Source: Bacteroides cellulosilyticus | GTDB taxonomy: Bacteria > Bacteroidota > Bacteroidia > Bacteroidales > Bacteroidaceae | Assembly (NCBI RefSeq): GCF_020091405.1 | Contig: NZ_CP081903.1 | Span: forward strand, 5,642,501 to 5,706,500 | Direction: 5' to 3' | Length of the DNA stretch: 64,000 bases | In this document: positions 43,476 through 53,231 of the stretch, piece after piece | Layout: every line of letters starts with the position of its first letter | Position numbering within the stretch: position 1 is the stretch's first letter | Notes under the pieces: generated by a model | The model's input: only the letters and a program-made list of their open reading frames with translations | The model's database searches: none | Told to the model about the DNA's origin: nothing | Made by a program: the position numbers and the translations under genes

Positions 43476-43973
43476 ATGAAAACGATTCGAATTATTTTCT
43501 CCTTATTGCTGATAACTGCAATGAGTATGCCTACTCTTTCGGCACAAACTAAGAAAGAGAAAAAAGAACTAAAGAAGCAGGCCGTTGAAAAGCTGGTCAC
43601 ATCCGGGAAGTATAAAATAAATGTAAACAGAGCTCTTCCTGCACGAGGACGGTCTGTTACACTAACTTCACCGTACTCTGTGGAAATAAGAAATGATTCC
43701 GTTATATCTTATCTGCCTTACTATGGGCGTGCTTACTCTATTCCTTATGGCGGTGGAGAAGGGCTAAACTTCAAAGCTCCACTCACTGACTATAAGTTGG
43801 AGCGGGATAAGAAGGAAACAGCCAAGATAAAGTTCTCTGCACGAAGTGAAGAGGATAAGTTCGATTTCAGTATAGACGTTTTCAGTAACGGATCATCTAC
43901 GATATTCGTGAATATGCAGAACCGTCAGTCCATCAGTTTCCAGGGAGAACTGGATATACCGGAAGAAAAATAG
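43476..43973 (+). CDS. DUF4251 exported protein
   Basis: A 165-aa protein with signal peptide ending TLSA. A Lys-rich helix (KKEKKELKKQAVEKLV) and then a beta-rich body with PYSVEIRNDSVISYLPYYGRAY, the DUF4251 signature, follow. Probably periplasmic, function unknown. It lies 37 nt after the TetR gene, possibly in the same transcript by read-through. Confidence 0.8.
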   Translation: MKTIRIIFSLLLITAMSMPTLSAQTKKEKKELKKQAVEKLVTSGKYKINVNRALPARGRSVTLTSPYSVEIRNDSVISYLPYYGRAYSIPYGGGEGLNFKAPLTDYKLERDKKETAKIKFSARSEEDKFDFSIDVFSNGSSTIFVNMQNRQSISFQGELDIPEEK

Positions 43974-44037
43974 CCAAATCGGGAAAACGAAATCGCCCCA
44001 TCTTTGTTGTATATTCAGATATATAACATAAGGGAAT

Positions 44038-44613
44038 ATGAATAAAGGGAGATTAGAAGCATTCAGTGATGGAGTACTGGCTATCATCATCACTATCATG
44101 GTATTGGGTATGGATACGCCGGAGGATGTGACGTTAAAAGCATTACTCCCGCAGGTTCCGGTATTCGTGAGCTATGTACTCAGTTACATCTATGTCGGTA
44201 TCTACTGGATCAACCATCACCACATTATGCAGGTTACCCGTCGTATCAACGGTACGATTTTGTGGGCAAACCTGCATTTGCTTTTCTGGCTGTCGCTGAT
44301 ACCGTTAACAACAAACTGGATTGGCAAGAATCACTTGTCACCCGTGCCTGTGGCATTCTATGGAGGAGTATTATTGATGTGCGCCATCGCTTTCCGCATA
44401 TTTGAGAATACCTTAATCCGCTATCATGGGGAAGACTTTCCTCTACGGAAATTTCATGGCGGAGGTATGAAAGAGAAACTATCTATTGTTATTTATTTCA
44501 GCGCCATACCACTTGCGTTTGTCTGTGTATGGATTTCGATCTTTTTCTACTTTTTAATGGCTTGCCTATGGGTCATTCCAAGTAAACGGCTGGAAAAAGA
44601 AATGGAAAAATGA
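44038..44613 (+). CDS. TMEM175-family (DUF1211) potassium channel-like protein
   Basis: A 191-aa protein with about six membrane helices. The first carries the family motif RLEAFSDGVLAIIITIMVL (R-x-x-x-F-S-D), which forms the pore in TMEM175 channels. It has a single six-helix unit, as in bacterial members, which assemble as tetramers. K+ conduction is inferred from the family. The C-terminus is short and charged. Confidence 0.85.
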   Translation: MNKGRLEAFSDGVLAIIITIMVLGMDTPEDVTLKALLPQVPVFVSYVLSYIYVGIYWINHHHIMQVTRRINGTILWANLHLLFWLSLIPLTTNWIGKNHLSPVPVAFYGGVLLMCAIAFRIFENTLIRYHGEDFPLRKFHGGGMKEKLSIVIYFSAIPLAFVCVWISIFFYFLMACLWVIPSKRLEKEMEK

Positions 44614-44664
44614 GGAATGTAACTTACCAATGATTACCTTTGTACATGATATCCTTTTAAATTT

Positions 44665-45483
44665 ATGTATAAAGAATACCAACCCTGCGCACTACTTTCT
44701 CCCTATATAGACAAGTATTGGGAATTCAAAGGGAATCCGGAGTACGGAATGCGTATCAACATACTTCCTGATGGATGTACAGACTTTATCTTCACCCTTG
44801 GGGAAGCAACACAAGCGGTGAATGGCAGTCTGACCATGAAACCTTATCGTACTTATTTTATAGGTCCGATGAATAGCTATTCGGAATTGGTAGCGTATGC
44901 GGAAACGGTTCACATGTTAGGGGTTCGCTTCCTACCTTGCGGATTATCCCGTTTTATCCGTCTGCCACTGCACGAACTGACTAACCTGAGAATCAGTGCA
45001 GACGAAGTAACCTGCTTTTTCGATACTTCTTTTGCAGAAAGGTTATGCGAAGAAGACTGTTTAGAAAATAGGGTAAAGATCATAGAAGAATTATTTATCA
45101 AATCTCTTTATAAACACGATTTGCCGACAGATCCGCAGATTGTATTTGCAATAAAACAGATTAACCGGCATCAGGGAAAACTGCCCGTGCAGTCATTGAT
45201 GGAGGATATTTGTCTGTGTCAGCGACAATTTGAACGCAAATTCAAGATGAACACAGGTTATACCCCGAAAATATACAGCAGAATCATGAAATTCAAGAAC
45301 GCGGTGGATTTATTAAGGGGCACTACCAGTGACAATCTGCTCTCTACTGCTGTCCACGCAGGCTATTATGACGTGCCGCACCTCTCAAGAGAAATTAAAA
45401 GGTTATCCGGCAATACTCCCTACTCTTTCCTTTCTATTCCTCTGACAGAAGAAGATGTCACACTGACTTATGTAGAAGCATAA
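44665..45483 (+). CDS. AraC-family transcriptional regulator
   Basis: A 272-aa protein: an N-terminal sensing domain (YKEYQPCALLSPYIDKYWEF, then GVRFLPCGLSRFI near 88) of the kind found in DUF6597-type regulators, and a C-terminal AraC HTH (~160-255; LCQRQFERKFKMNTGYTPK, then AVHAGYYDVPHLSREIK). A TACCTTTG box is at 44635-44642. Target genes are unknown; the following gene is on the same strand with its own TATATTTG box at 45523-45530. Confidence 0.87.
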   Translation: MYKEYQPCALLSPYIDKYWEFKGNPEYGMRINILPDGCTDFIFTLGEATQAVNGSLTMKPYRTYFIGPMNSYSELVAYAETVHMLGVRFLPCGLSRFIRLPLHELTNLRISADEVTCFFDTSFAERLCEEDCLENRVKIIEELFIKSLYKHDLPTDPQIVFAIKQINRHQGKLPVQSLMEDICLCQRQFERKFKMNTGYTPKIYSRIMKFKNAVDLLRGTTSDNLLSTAVHAGYYDVPHLSREIKRLSGNTPYSFLSIPLTEEDVTLTYVEA

Positions 45484-45562
45484 ATGTCGTTTTTGTACAA
45501 TGCAGGAATATCTCCGACTACCTATATTTGCACCATTCAATTAACAAAACAAATTCTGCATT

Positions 45563-45970
45563 ATGGAAACAATGAGAGAAAAAGCCGCACAAATGTTGCG
45601 CGAAAGTGAAGTAGTCGTTCTGACCTCAGTAAATGAAGAAGGATATCCACGCCCCGTACCTATGAGTATGGTTAAGTCCGAAGACATTTCAACAGTATGG
45701 ATGTCAACCGGAAGCGACTCCATGAAGACCGAGGATTTCCGCAAGAATCCGAAAGGCGGCCTATGCTTCCATGCACAGGGAAACAGTGTTTGCATGACAG
45801 GTGATGTGGAAGTAATCACAGACCAAAATGTAAAACAAGAGCTTTGGCAAGACTGGTTCATCAATCATTTTCCCGGCGGACCGACTGATCCCAACTATGT
45901 AATACTGAAATTTACAGCAAACCACGCCACTTACTGGATTGACGGAGAGTTCATTCACAAGAAAGTTTAA
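45563..45970 (+). CDS. Pyridoxamine 5'-phosphate oxidase-like FMN-binding protein
   Basis: A 135-aa single split-barrel domain resembling general stress protein 26: ESEVVVLTSVNEEGYPRPVPM (14-34), TVWMSTGSDSMKTEDFRKNPK (~49-70) and a C-terminal DPNYVILKFTANHATYW. Such proteins bind FMN or F420-like cofactors and act as oxidoreductases or sinks. Probably cytosolic; substrate unknown. It may be a target of the AraC regulator just upstream. Confidence 0.82.
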   Translation: METMREKAAQMLRESEVVVLTSVNEEGYPRPVPMSMVKSEDISTVWMSTGSDSMKTEDFRKNPKGGLCFHAQGNSVCMTGDVEVITDQNVKQELWQDWFINHFPGGPTDPNYVILKFTANHATYWIDGEFIHKKV

Positions 45971-46122
45971 AGATAAAAAGATATATATATTGCAATTGCA
46001 ACATATCAAATAGGTATCCGGTCCGTACCTGCAAGGACGATATAGACAGAAAAGCAACCGGCAGCGTGGTTATTAACAAATAATCCGTAAATTTGCAGCC
46101 CGAAATTTAGAGACTGTAAAGA

Positions 46123-47451
46123 ATGCAAGGAACAAAGAATCTGACTAAAGGTCCCATTAACCGCCAACTATTCAATCTGGCGATGCCCATTATGGCTACC
46201 TCGTTCATCCAGATGGCATACAGCCTGACGGATATGGCATGGGTAGGCCGTATAGGTAGTGAAGCTGTTGCCGCCGTTGGTGCAGTGGGAATATTGACGT
46301 GGATGTCCGGCTCCATAGCCTTGCTAAATAAAGTAGGTTCGGAAGTCAGCGTAGGACAATCCATAGGTGCACGCAACGAACAGGATGCCCGACAGTTCGC
46401 TTCGCACAATATCAGTATTGCCTTGCTCATCTCCATCTGCTGGGCTGCTTTGTTATTCTTGTTTGCCAATCCCATCCTGCGTATATTCGAGCTGAAAGAG
46501 CATATCACGGAAAATGCCGTGACTTACTTGCGTATTGTCTCAACAGGACTACCGTTCGTGTTTCTGTCCGCAGCCTTCACCGGAATATACAATGCGGCAG
46601 GACGAAGCAAAACACCCTTCTATATCAGCGGCACAGGATTGATTATGAATATCATACTCGATCCGCTTTTCATCTTCGGTTTCGGCTGGGGAACGGTAGG
46701 TGCAGCACTTGCCACATGGTTGGCCGAGGCTACGGTATTCGGTATATTCATCTATAAGCTACGTTATAAGGACGATCTGTTAGGTGGATTTCCCTTCCTG
46801 ACACGTCTCAAGAAGAAGTATACCCGACGTATATTCAAGTTGGGACTTCCGGTTGCCACACTGAATACTTTGTTCGCTTTTGTCAATATGTTCCTTTCAC
46901 GTACAGCTTCGGAACAAGGTGGACACATTGGTCTTATGGCCTTTACCACCGGAGGACAAATAGAAGCCATCACCTGGAATACTTCACAAGGCTTCTCTAC
47001 CGGACTAAGCACTTTCATTGCACAAAACTATGCCGCCGGAGAGAAGTCGAGGGTAAAGAAAGCCTGGTACACTACATTATGGATGACGTCCATATTCGGT
47101 ACACTATGTTCGCTGCTGTTTATCTTTTTCGGAAGCGAGGTATTCTCTATTTTCGTACCCGAACCGGAAGCATTTCGCGTAGGTGGTGACTTCCTGCGCA
47201 TAGACGGTTATTCACAACTCTTCATGATGCTGGAAATCACCATGCAAGGGGTCTTCTACGGATTAGGAAGAACGATTCCTCCTGCCATCATCAGTATATC
47301 ATGCAACTATATGCGTATTCCCGTAGCACTGTTCCTGGTACACATGGGAATGGGCGTAGACGCCATATGGTGGGCTGTAAGCGCAACAACTATTGCCAAA
47401 GGAATTATCCTTACCTCGTGGTTTATATTGATAAAGAGAAAAATACTCTAA
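46123..47451 (+). CDS. MATE-family multidrug efflux transporter
   Basis: A 442-aa protein with about twelve membrane helices in two homologous halves; typical MATE blocks are LFNLAMPIMATSFIQMAY (~16-33), GSEAVAAVGAVG (~45) and GTGLIMNIILDPLFIFGFGWG (~175). MATE proteins export cationic drugs using H+ or Na+. A perfect TAAATTTG box is at 46088-46095, 27 bp before the ATG. Confidence 0.92.
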   Translation: MQGTKNLTKGPINRQLFNLAMPIMATSFIQMAYSLTDMAWVGRIGSEAVAAVGAVGILTWMSGSIALLNKVGSEVSVGQSIGARNEQDARQFASHNISIALLISICWAALLFLFANPILRIFELKEHITENAVTYLRIVSTGLPFVFLSAAFTGIYNAAGRSKTPFYISGTGLIMNIILDPLFIFGFGWGTVGAALATWLAEATVFGIFIYKLRYKDDLLGGFPFLTRLKKKYTRRIFKLGLPVATLNTLFAFVNMFLSRTASEQGGHIGLMAFTTGGQIEAITWNTSQGFSTGLSTFIAQNYAAGEKSRVKKAWYTTLWMTSIFGTLCSLLFIFFGSEVFSIFVPEPEAFRVGGDFLRIDGYSQLFMMLEITMQGVFYGLGRTIPPAIISISCNYMRIPVALFLVHMGMGVDAIWWAVSATTIAKGIILTSWFILIKRKIL

Positions 47452-47546
47452 AAATGCAGAACAAAAGACCTAAACATAATAACAATAGAATTGTTATATA
47501 ACTAACTTTGCATTATAAACATAGTAACATTTTAAAAGAATAAAGT

Positions 47547-48221
47547 ATGAAAAAGATTAAGATTAGTGTACTGCTATTGAGCGGTGCTATATTATTAGGA
47601 AGTTGCAGCACAATGAATAACACTGCCAAAGGTGGTGTGATAGGTGGTGGATCGGGCGCTGCTGCCGGTGCCATTATCGGTGGATTGATCGGTAAAGGTA
47701 AGGGTGCGGCTATTGGTGCAGCAGTAGGTGCAGCAGTAGGTACGGGTGCAGGTGTTGCCATCGGTCATAAGATGGATAAGAAGGCTGCCGAAGCTGCCAA
47801 GATTGAAGGCGCACAGGTAGAGAAAGTAACAGATACCAATGGGCTTGCCGCTGTAAAGGTGACTTTTGAATCAGGTATCCTGTTTGGTTTCAATTCATCT
47901 ACATTGAGCAATACTTCCAAGTCTTCTCTGCGTGAACTGGCCCAGATATTGAAAGAAGACCCTACAACAGATATTGCAATCGTAGGCCATACGGATAAAG
48001 TAGGTACGTATGAAGCTAACATGAAAGTTTCAAAAGACCGTGCATATACCGTAGAGAATTATCTGCAAGATTGCGGTGTGTCTCCTTCACAGTTCAAGAA
48101 GGTGGAAGGCGTAGGCTACAATCAGTATGACGACAGCATGTCAGCCAGCCAGAATCGCCGCGTAGATATTTACATGTACGCCAGCGAGCAGATGATTAAG
48201 AATGCAGAAGCAGGCAAGTAA
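47547..48221 (+). CDS. OmpA-family lipoprotein with glycine-zipper segment
   Basis: A 224-aa protein: lipoprotein signal MKKIKISVLLLSGAILLGSC (Cys20), a glycine-zipper region ~28-75 (GAAAGAIIGGLIGKGKGAA, then GAAVGAAVGTGAG) and a C-terminal OmpA peptidoglycan-binding domain ~105-215 (FGFNSSTLSNTSKSSLREL, VGHTDKVGTYEANMKVS, NRRVDIYMY). It probably links the outer membrane to peptidoglycan. A perfect TAACTTTG box at 47503-47510 drives it. Confidence 0.9.
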   Translation: MKKIKISVLLLSGAILLGSCSTMNNTAKGGVIGGGSGAAAGAIIGGLIGKGKGAAIGAAVGAAVGTGAGVAIGHKMDKKAAEAAKIEGAQVEKVTDTNGLAAVKVTFESGILFGFNSSTLSNTSKSSLRELAQILKEDPTTDIAIVGHTDKVGTYEANMKVSKDRAYTVENYLQDCGVSPSQFKKVEGVGYNQYDDSMSASQNRRVDIYMYASEQMIKNAEAGK

Positions 48222-48229
48222 GCTCTATT

Positions 48230-48336
48230 AGCTACGAGTTACAAGCTACGAGCTACAAGTTGCCACGCTATCAGTCCGAAAGGCACTTGTAGCTTGTAAC
48301 TCGTAGCTTGTAGCTTTTTGTAACTCGTAGCTTTTT
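48230..48336. repeat. Heptad-repeat hairpin with extra right-arm copy
   Basis: Left heptads gctacga, gttacaa, gctacga, gctacaa; loop ttgccacgctatcagtccgaaaggcac; right arm to ~48317; then a second partial right arm ttgtaactcgtagcttttt. It fills the gap between the OmpA and mtgA genes and ends in T-runs, so it could terminate. Confidence 0.85.
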
Positions 48337-48355
48337 AACATTAAAAATCACGACA

Positions 48356-49090
48356 ATGAGTATAAAGAAAGTCTTGCGGATAGTCCGCAACCTGATACTC
48401 TTTTTCTTTATTTCCACTATTCTGGCAGTGGTGCTGTATCGCTTTATCCCTGTTTACACCACTCCCCTCATGGTAATCCGCAGTACCCAGCAACTCTTCA
48501 AAGGCGAAAAGCCGGTATGGCATCATACTTGGGTTTCTTTCGATAAGATCTCCCCTCACTTGCCGATGGCAGTTATCGCTTCGGAAGATAATCGCTTTGC
48601 CACCCACAACGGCTTCGATTTCGAAGAGATAAAAAAGGCCATGAAAGAGAATGAAACCCGCAAACGGAAACGGGGTGCCAGTACTATTAGCCAACAGACC
48701 GCAAAGAATGTATTCCTTTGGCCGCAATCCTCATGGATACGAAAGGGATTCGAAGTTTATTTCACCTGGTTGATAGAACTATGCTGGTCGAAAGAACGGA
48801 TTATGGAAGTTTATCTCAACTCCATCGAAATGGGACAAGGTATTTATGGAGCAGAAGCTGCCGCCAAATATAAGTTCCATACCACTGCCGCCAAACTGAC
48901 TGCGGGACAATGTGCATTGATAGCGGCAACACTCCCCAATCCTATACGTTTTGATTCGGCGCATCCGTCAGCTTACATTCTGCGGAGACAGTCGCAAATC
49001 CTGAGATTGATGAAATTGGTTCCCAAATTCCCTCCGGTAGAAAAGAAAGAAGTCAAGAAGCAGAAGACTGAGAAGAAGAAAAAGAAATAA
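48356..49090 (+). CDS. mtgA: Monofunctional peptidoglycan glycosyltransferase
   Basis: A 244-aa protein: one N-terminal membrane helix ([18 protein letters not shown], ~15-32), then a GT51 domain with [15 protein letters not shown] near 75 (catalytic Glu), [14 protein letters not shown] near 103 and the [19 protein letters not shown] block near 147. It polymerises lipid II into glycan strands at the inner membrane. No transpeptidase domain. The C-terminus is an unusually Lys-rich tail ([15 protein letters not shown]). Confidence 0.93.
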   Translation: MSIKKVLRIVRNLILFFFISTILAVVLYRFIPVYTTPLMVIRSTQQLFKGEKPVWHHTWVSFDKISPHLPMAVIASEDNRFATHNGFDFEEIKKAMKENETRKRKRGASTISQQTAKNVFLWPQSSWIRKGFEVYFTWLIELCWSKERIMEVYLNSIEMGQGIYGAEAAAKYKFHTTAAKLTAGQCALIAATLPNPIRFDSAHPSAYILRRQSQILRLMKLVPKFPPVEKKEVKKQKTEKKKKK

Positions 49091-49124
49091 TCTGTGTATA
49101 TTTGTATGCTTAATATGGTAAGGA

Positions 49125-50372
49125 ATGAAAAAAGTCTTGTCGCTATTCTTGATTTGTATCATCTGTTGCGGGGTGCATGCCCAGCGTACGGAGGTTTATA
49201 ATCAGCATATACATACAGTGCAGGTCATTGCCAACAATGATTATATGTCTCCTGCCGTCATCCGGCTGGGAGAGAATGAAACTGTAGAAATATCTTTCGA
49301 CCACCTGACTCACGATTACCACCGCTACCAGTACATCCTCACACACTGCAATGCGGACTGGACACCTTCGGATCTTTCCGAAACAGAATATCTGGACGGT
49401 TTCAATGACAATCCGATAGAAGATCATGATATTTCCGTCAATACTACCCTGCCCTACACGCATTACCGTCTGACACTTCCTAACGACCAGGTACAACTGA
49501 AACTTTCGGGTAACTACCGTCTGACGGTTTATGACGATGCGGAGGGAAAGAATAAGCCGGCTTTCACTACCTGCTTCCGGGTATTGCAAAAGGAGGTGAA
49601 CGTATCGGCACAAGTCAGCAGTGACACTGAGATAGACCGGAATAAGACGCACCAGCAGGTGAGTTTTAGTATTCAGTATAAAGGATATCCTATCCGCAAT
49701 CCGCAGAATGAAGTCAAAGTACACGTCTTACAGGATAATCGTACGGATAACTGGGTAACGAATCTGCACCCTTCCTATATTGGTCCTGATCAGCTACGTT
49801 ACGAACATAACCGGGCCTTGATATTTCCTGCGGGAAACGAGTACCGGCGTTTTGAAATGGTGAGTACCCGCTATGCTTCGCAAGGTGTGGAGAGTATTCG
49901 TTATCATGCTCCTTACTATCATGTCACACTCCGCCCGGACGAGCCTCGCTTACTAAACTACAGTTACGATCAGGATCAGAACGGACGCTTCGTAATACGA
50001 TATGACGAGGCGGTAGATAATGCTACGGAAGCAGATTACTTCTTCGTTCATTTCTCTTTGCTATGGGAGAACCCGCTAACTGAAGGGAACTTCTATCTGC
50101 AAGGAGCTTTTACTTATGATAATTTTAATGAAGAGAGTCGGTTGAAGTATAATGCAGAAGCGCATGCTTATGAATGCACGCAATTGCTGAAACAGGGAGC
50201 GTATAATTATCAATACTTATATGTGGCTCCCAGTACCACCGCAGGAAGTACTGCACAGGCAGAGGGGAATTTCTATGAGACAGAGAATGAATATCTGATC
50301 CTTGTTTACCACCGGGCCTTTGGAGAAAGGTACGACAGGCTGATCGGGATGCAACAGGTACATTATAAATAG
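49125..50372 (+). CDS. DUF5103 protein, homologous to the T9SS plug protein
   Basis: A 415-aa exported protein (signal MKKVLSLFLICIICCGVHA) of three beta-rich domains: VYNQHIHTVQVIANND near 23, PYTHYRLTLPNDQVQLKLSGNYRLTVYDD near 110 and HYHVTLRPDEPRLLNYSYDQDQNG near 265. This is DUF5103, later named type IX secretion plug protein for the Flavobacterium homologue that caps the translocon. A perfect TATATTTG box is at 49097-49104. Whether this genome has a T9SS is not visible, so the role is uncertain. Confidence 0.82.
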   Translation: MKKVLSLFLICIICCGVHAQRTEVYNQHIHTVQVIANNDYMSPAVIRLGENETVEISFDHLTHDYHRYQYILTHCNADWTPSDLSETEYLDGFNDNPIEDHDISVNTTLPYTHYRLTLPNDQVQLKLSGNYRLTVYDDAEGKNKPAFTTCFRVLQKEVNVSAQVSSDTEIDRNKTHQQVSFSIQYKGYPIRNPQNEVKVHVLQDNRTDNWVTNLHPSYIGPDQLRYEHNRALIFPAGNEYRRFEMVSTRYASQGVESIRYHAPYYHVTLRPDEPRLLNYSYDQDQNGRFVIRYDEAVDNATEADYFFVHFSLLWENPLTEGNFYLQGAFTYDNFNEESRLKYNAEAHAYECTQLLKQGAYNYQYLYVAPSTTAGSTAQAEGNFYETENEYLILVYHRAFGERYDRLIGMQQVHYK

Positions 50373-50457
50373 TTACGAGTTACGGGCTACAAGCTATGAG
50401 TACTTTTCAGTGTGACAGCGCAGCTACTCGTAGCTTGTAGCCCGTAACTCGTAACTA
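50370..50457. repeat. Near-perfect 33-bp heptad hairpin between convergent genes
   Basis: Arms 50370-50402 and 50425-50457 match at 32 of 33 positions (tagttacgagttacgggc...). The loop holds the core in inverted orientation (gtgtgacagcgcagc). It begins inside the DUF5103 stop codon and ends 1 bp before the cydB stop, so it probably acts as a shared terminator. Confidence 0.88.
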
Positions 50458-50458
50458 T

Positions 50459-51604
50459 CTAATACGCATGTCCTCCATCTTTCATTTCCTTTTCACTAAT
50501 CTTATGTATATCAATACTTCTCCAAGCATAGAAGATATACGCAAGAACAAACGGAACCAGGAAGGAAACATAGAACATTACCCTCAGCGTAAACTGGCTG
50601 GAGCAACTGTTTGCCAACGTCAGTGAACTCTGCAAATCATTGGTAGAAGGATAATAAGCCGTATTATTATATCCTGCAACCAGCAACAATGCAAGTACCG
50701 CCAGCACCGTACCTATGCCCGTAAACCAGATACCTTTATCAAACTTTGTCTTCAACAAACTCTTTCCTATACCGAACAGCACCAGCACCACTCCTATCAG
50801 GAACAACACCAATACCAGCGGCATTTCGATAAAGTTCGTCAGATACTTATATGGTTCCATAAAGACTTCACCCGTCTCCGGATTCACCGCATATCCATCT
50901 GCCAACAGCGTGCGGATAACAAACGACAGGAAGAACACCAGGAACAGCACGGAATTACCTATCAACGAACGGCGGCTACGTGCCACCAGATCTTTATCAT
51001 CAATATTATTAATAAAGTAAAGAGCTCCCAGAATACGAGCCAGGAAGAACACCGCCAACCCAAGCACTACATTCCATGGATTAGTCAACGCATCCAGACC
51101 ATGCCAGCCATTTGCCCAATGACTGATAACCGGCATCACCGTATTCGTCATATTCCCCTTATCGATATAAAACTCCGAACCGGTGAAAAACGTAGCCACC
51201 GCACCGCCCAGCAGCACCGGACCTACTACTCCATTAATCACCAGGAATGTACGGTATGTATTCTTTCCCAGCAGATTTCCCGCCTTGCTCTGGAACTCAT
51301 AGCTGACAGCCTGCAACACAAAACTGAACAGAATAATCATCCAAAGCCAGTACGCACCACCAAAACTCGTGCTATAAAACAATGGGAAAGATGCAAAGAA
51401 CGCACCACCAAACGTTACCAGCGTAGTGAACGTAAACTCCCACTTCCGACCGGTAGAGTTAATCATCATTTTCCTGTGCTCTTCCGTCTTGCCCAGGCAG
51501 AAAATAAGCGAATTACCACCCTGCACAAACAGCAGGAATACAAGAAGGGCTCCCAGCAATGATACCACGAACCACCAATATTGTTGTAGAAAAACGTAGG
51601 TCAT
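50459..51604 (-). CDS. cydB: Cytochrome bd ubiquinol oxidase subunit II
   Basis: A 381-aa protein with about nine membrane helices. Family blocks are QQYWWFVVSLLGALLVFLLFVQGG at the start, GGAFFASFPLFYSTSFGGAYW near 62 and NPWNVVLGLAVFFLARILGALYF near 176. It forms the bd oxidase with CydA, reducing O2 with quinol; in gut Bacteroides this supports growth at nanomolar oxygen. Downstream of cydA, separated by five heptads. Confidence 0.94.
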   Translation of the reverse strand: MTYVFLQQYWWFVVSLLGALLVFLLFVQGGNSLIFCLGKTEEHRKMMINSTGRKWEFTFTTLVTFGGAFFASFPLFYSTSFGGAYWLWMIILFSFVLQAVSYEFQSKAGNLLGKNTYRTFLVINGVVGPVLLGGAVATFFTGSEFYIDKGNMTNTVMPVISHWANGWHGLDALTNPWNVVLGLAVFFLARILGALYFINNIDDKDLVARSRRSLIGNSVLFLVFFLSFVIRTLLADGYAVNPETGEVFMEPYKYLTNFIEMPLVLVLFLIGVVLVLFGIGKSLLKTKFDKGIWFTGIGTVLAVLALLLVAGYNNTAYYPSTNDLQSSLTLANSCSSQFTLRVMFYVSFLVPFVLAYIFYAWRSIDIHKISEKEMKDGGHAY

Positions 51605-51609
51605 ATAAT

Positions 51610-51644
51610 TTAAGTATTAAGTATTAAAGATTAAGTCTTAATTA
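51610..51644. repeat. Five tandem heptads (TTAAGTA type) between cydA and cydB
   Basis: ttaagta (51610), ttaagta, ttaaaga, ttaagtc and ttaatta, in strict 7-bp register; the last contains the cydA stop codon (complement of 51642-51644). The array fills nearly all of the 37-bp gap. Confidence 0.7.
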
Positions 51645-53195
51645 ATCCTCATTTTCCGGTCCTTTCTTTATCGCTTTCAGCAAGATACCGATTTCGGCTA
51701 TCAGCATGACGGTAAACAATACCAGAAAGATGAAGAATGTTGTCTGCACGGAGCCGACATCCAACTTTGAGATAGCTGCATTTACAGGCAGCATATCCTG
51801 TATGGCCCATGGCTGACGCCCACATTCGGCAACCACCCATCCGGCTTGTCCGGCCAGATAGCCCAATGGAATAGTCAGCAGAGCTACCCAGTGCATCCAT
51901 TTCATTTTTGACAAATCCCGCTTGTATGCCAGGAACAATACAACTATAAAGAATAGTATAAAGTATCCGCCCAACATCACCATCACGCGAAATGCATAGA
52001 ATGTCAGTGGCACATTAGGCACCAGGTCATTTACATCCTTAATATATCCATAACCAAAATAAGCTACATTTTCCTTCAACACCTTGGCAGCTTCCACAGC
52101 TTCGGCATCGTTATCCGCAGCCTGTGCGGCACGATAAGCAGCCAGCGCACCAATCGCTGTTTTCCCGCGTTCTATCTTCTCCTCGGCAGAAAGTGCCTGC
52201 GTTCCATCCTTCAACTGATAACCACCCTCAATAAGATCCGTGATACCGGGCACGAATCCATCCAACTTCCTTTCCGCCAGTAACGAAAGCATCTTTGGTA
52301 TCTCTATTCTGAACAGGAAAGGATCCTGTCCGTCATTATAAGTCTTTTTTTCAGGATTCAGCATACCGATGGCAACCAATCCGGCCCCCTGCTGCCCCTC
52401 ATAATATCCTTCCATGGCAGCCAACTTCATCGGCTGCGTCTGTGCCACCTGATAGCCCGAACCGTCTCCCGTCCATGCAGAGAGCAGGGCCGAAACTAAA
52501 CCTACCCAGGCAGCTATCTTTATGCTGGACAATGCGAACTTCTTATTCCGCTTCTTCAGCAGAAACCAGCACGCCACACCTACCACAAACACGGCACCCA
52601 GCACCCAGCCGGACAACACCGTATGGAAAAACTTATTCACCGCCGTAGGCGACAAAGCCACTGCCCAAAAGTCCACCATCTCATTTCTCACTGTATCCGG
52701 ATTGAACTCCATCCCCACCGGATTTTGCATCCATGCATTTGCCACAAGTATCCACCAGGCCGAAATCGTAGCACCAAGTCCCGTCAGCCAGGTAGATGCC
52801 AGGTGAAACTTCTTGCTCACCTTGTCCCAGCCAAAGAACATGACCGCGATGAAAGTAGCCTCCATAAAGAAGGCCAGAATGCCTTCGATAGCAAGCGGCG
52901 CCCCGAAGATATCGCCCACAAACCAGCTGTAATTGCTCCAGTTGGTTCCGAACTCAAACTCCAGAATCAGTCCCGTCGCCACGCCTATGGCAAAGTTGAT
53001 ACCGAATAGTTTCATCCAAAACTTGGCGGTGCGTTTCCAAAACTCATCACCCGTACGATAATACATGGTCTCCATGATACCCATGATGACTGCCAGCCCC
53101 AGCGTGAGCGGCACAAAAATCCAATGATAAATAGCGGTCAGTGCAAATTGTGCCCTCGACCAGTCAATCAGAGAAGTGTCGATGTGTTCAAGCAT
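51642..53195 (-). CDS. cydA: Cytochrome bd ubiquinol oxidase subunit I
   Basis: A 517-aa protein with nine or so membrane helices carrying the haem ligands: His in ALTAIYHWIFVPLTLGLAV near 24, the His in GWVLGAVF region and Met/Glu blocks. The quinol-binding Q loop is GYQVAQTQPMKLAAMEGYYE near 250-270, short-type in length, followed by a hydrophilic stretch to ~370 (AAYRAAQAADNDAEAVEAAK). Translated from ATG 53195, second gene of the DUF4492-cydA-cydB operon. Confidence 0.95.
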   Translation of the reverse strand: MLEHIDTSLIDWSRAQFALTAIYHWIFVPLTLGLAVIMGIMETMYYRTGDEFWKRTAKFWMKLFGINFAIGVATGLILEFEFGTNWSNYSWFVGDIFGAPLAIEGILAFFMEATFIAVMFFGWDKVSKKFHLASTWLTGLGATISAWWILVANAWMQNPVGMEFNPDTVRNEMVDFWAVALSPTAVNKFFHTVLSGWVLGAVFVVGVACWFLLKKRNKKFALSSIKIAAWVGLVSALLSAWTGDGSGYQVAQTQPMKLAAMEGYYEGQQGAGLVAIGMLNPEKKTYNDGQDPFLFRIEIPKMLSLLAERKLDGFVPGITDLIEGGYQLKDGTQALSAEEKIERGKTAIGALAAYRAAQAADNDAEAVEAAKVLKENVAYFGYGYIKDVNDLVPNVPLTFYAFRVMVMLGGYFILFFIVVLFLAYKRDLSKMKWMHWVALLTIPLGYLAGQAGWVVAECGRQPWAIQDMLPVNAAISKLDVGSVQTTFFIFLVLFTVMLIAEIGILLKAIKKGPENED

Positions 53196-53231
53196 AAGAA
53201 ATCGAGTTATAGTTATTAATTGTTAGTTGCT

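Noticed and set aside
53206..53230. Further heptad run between cydA and DUF4492
   Set aside because: GTTA motifs are spaced 6 and 10 bp, so no consistent 7-bp period.
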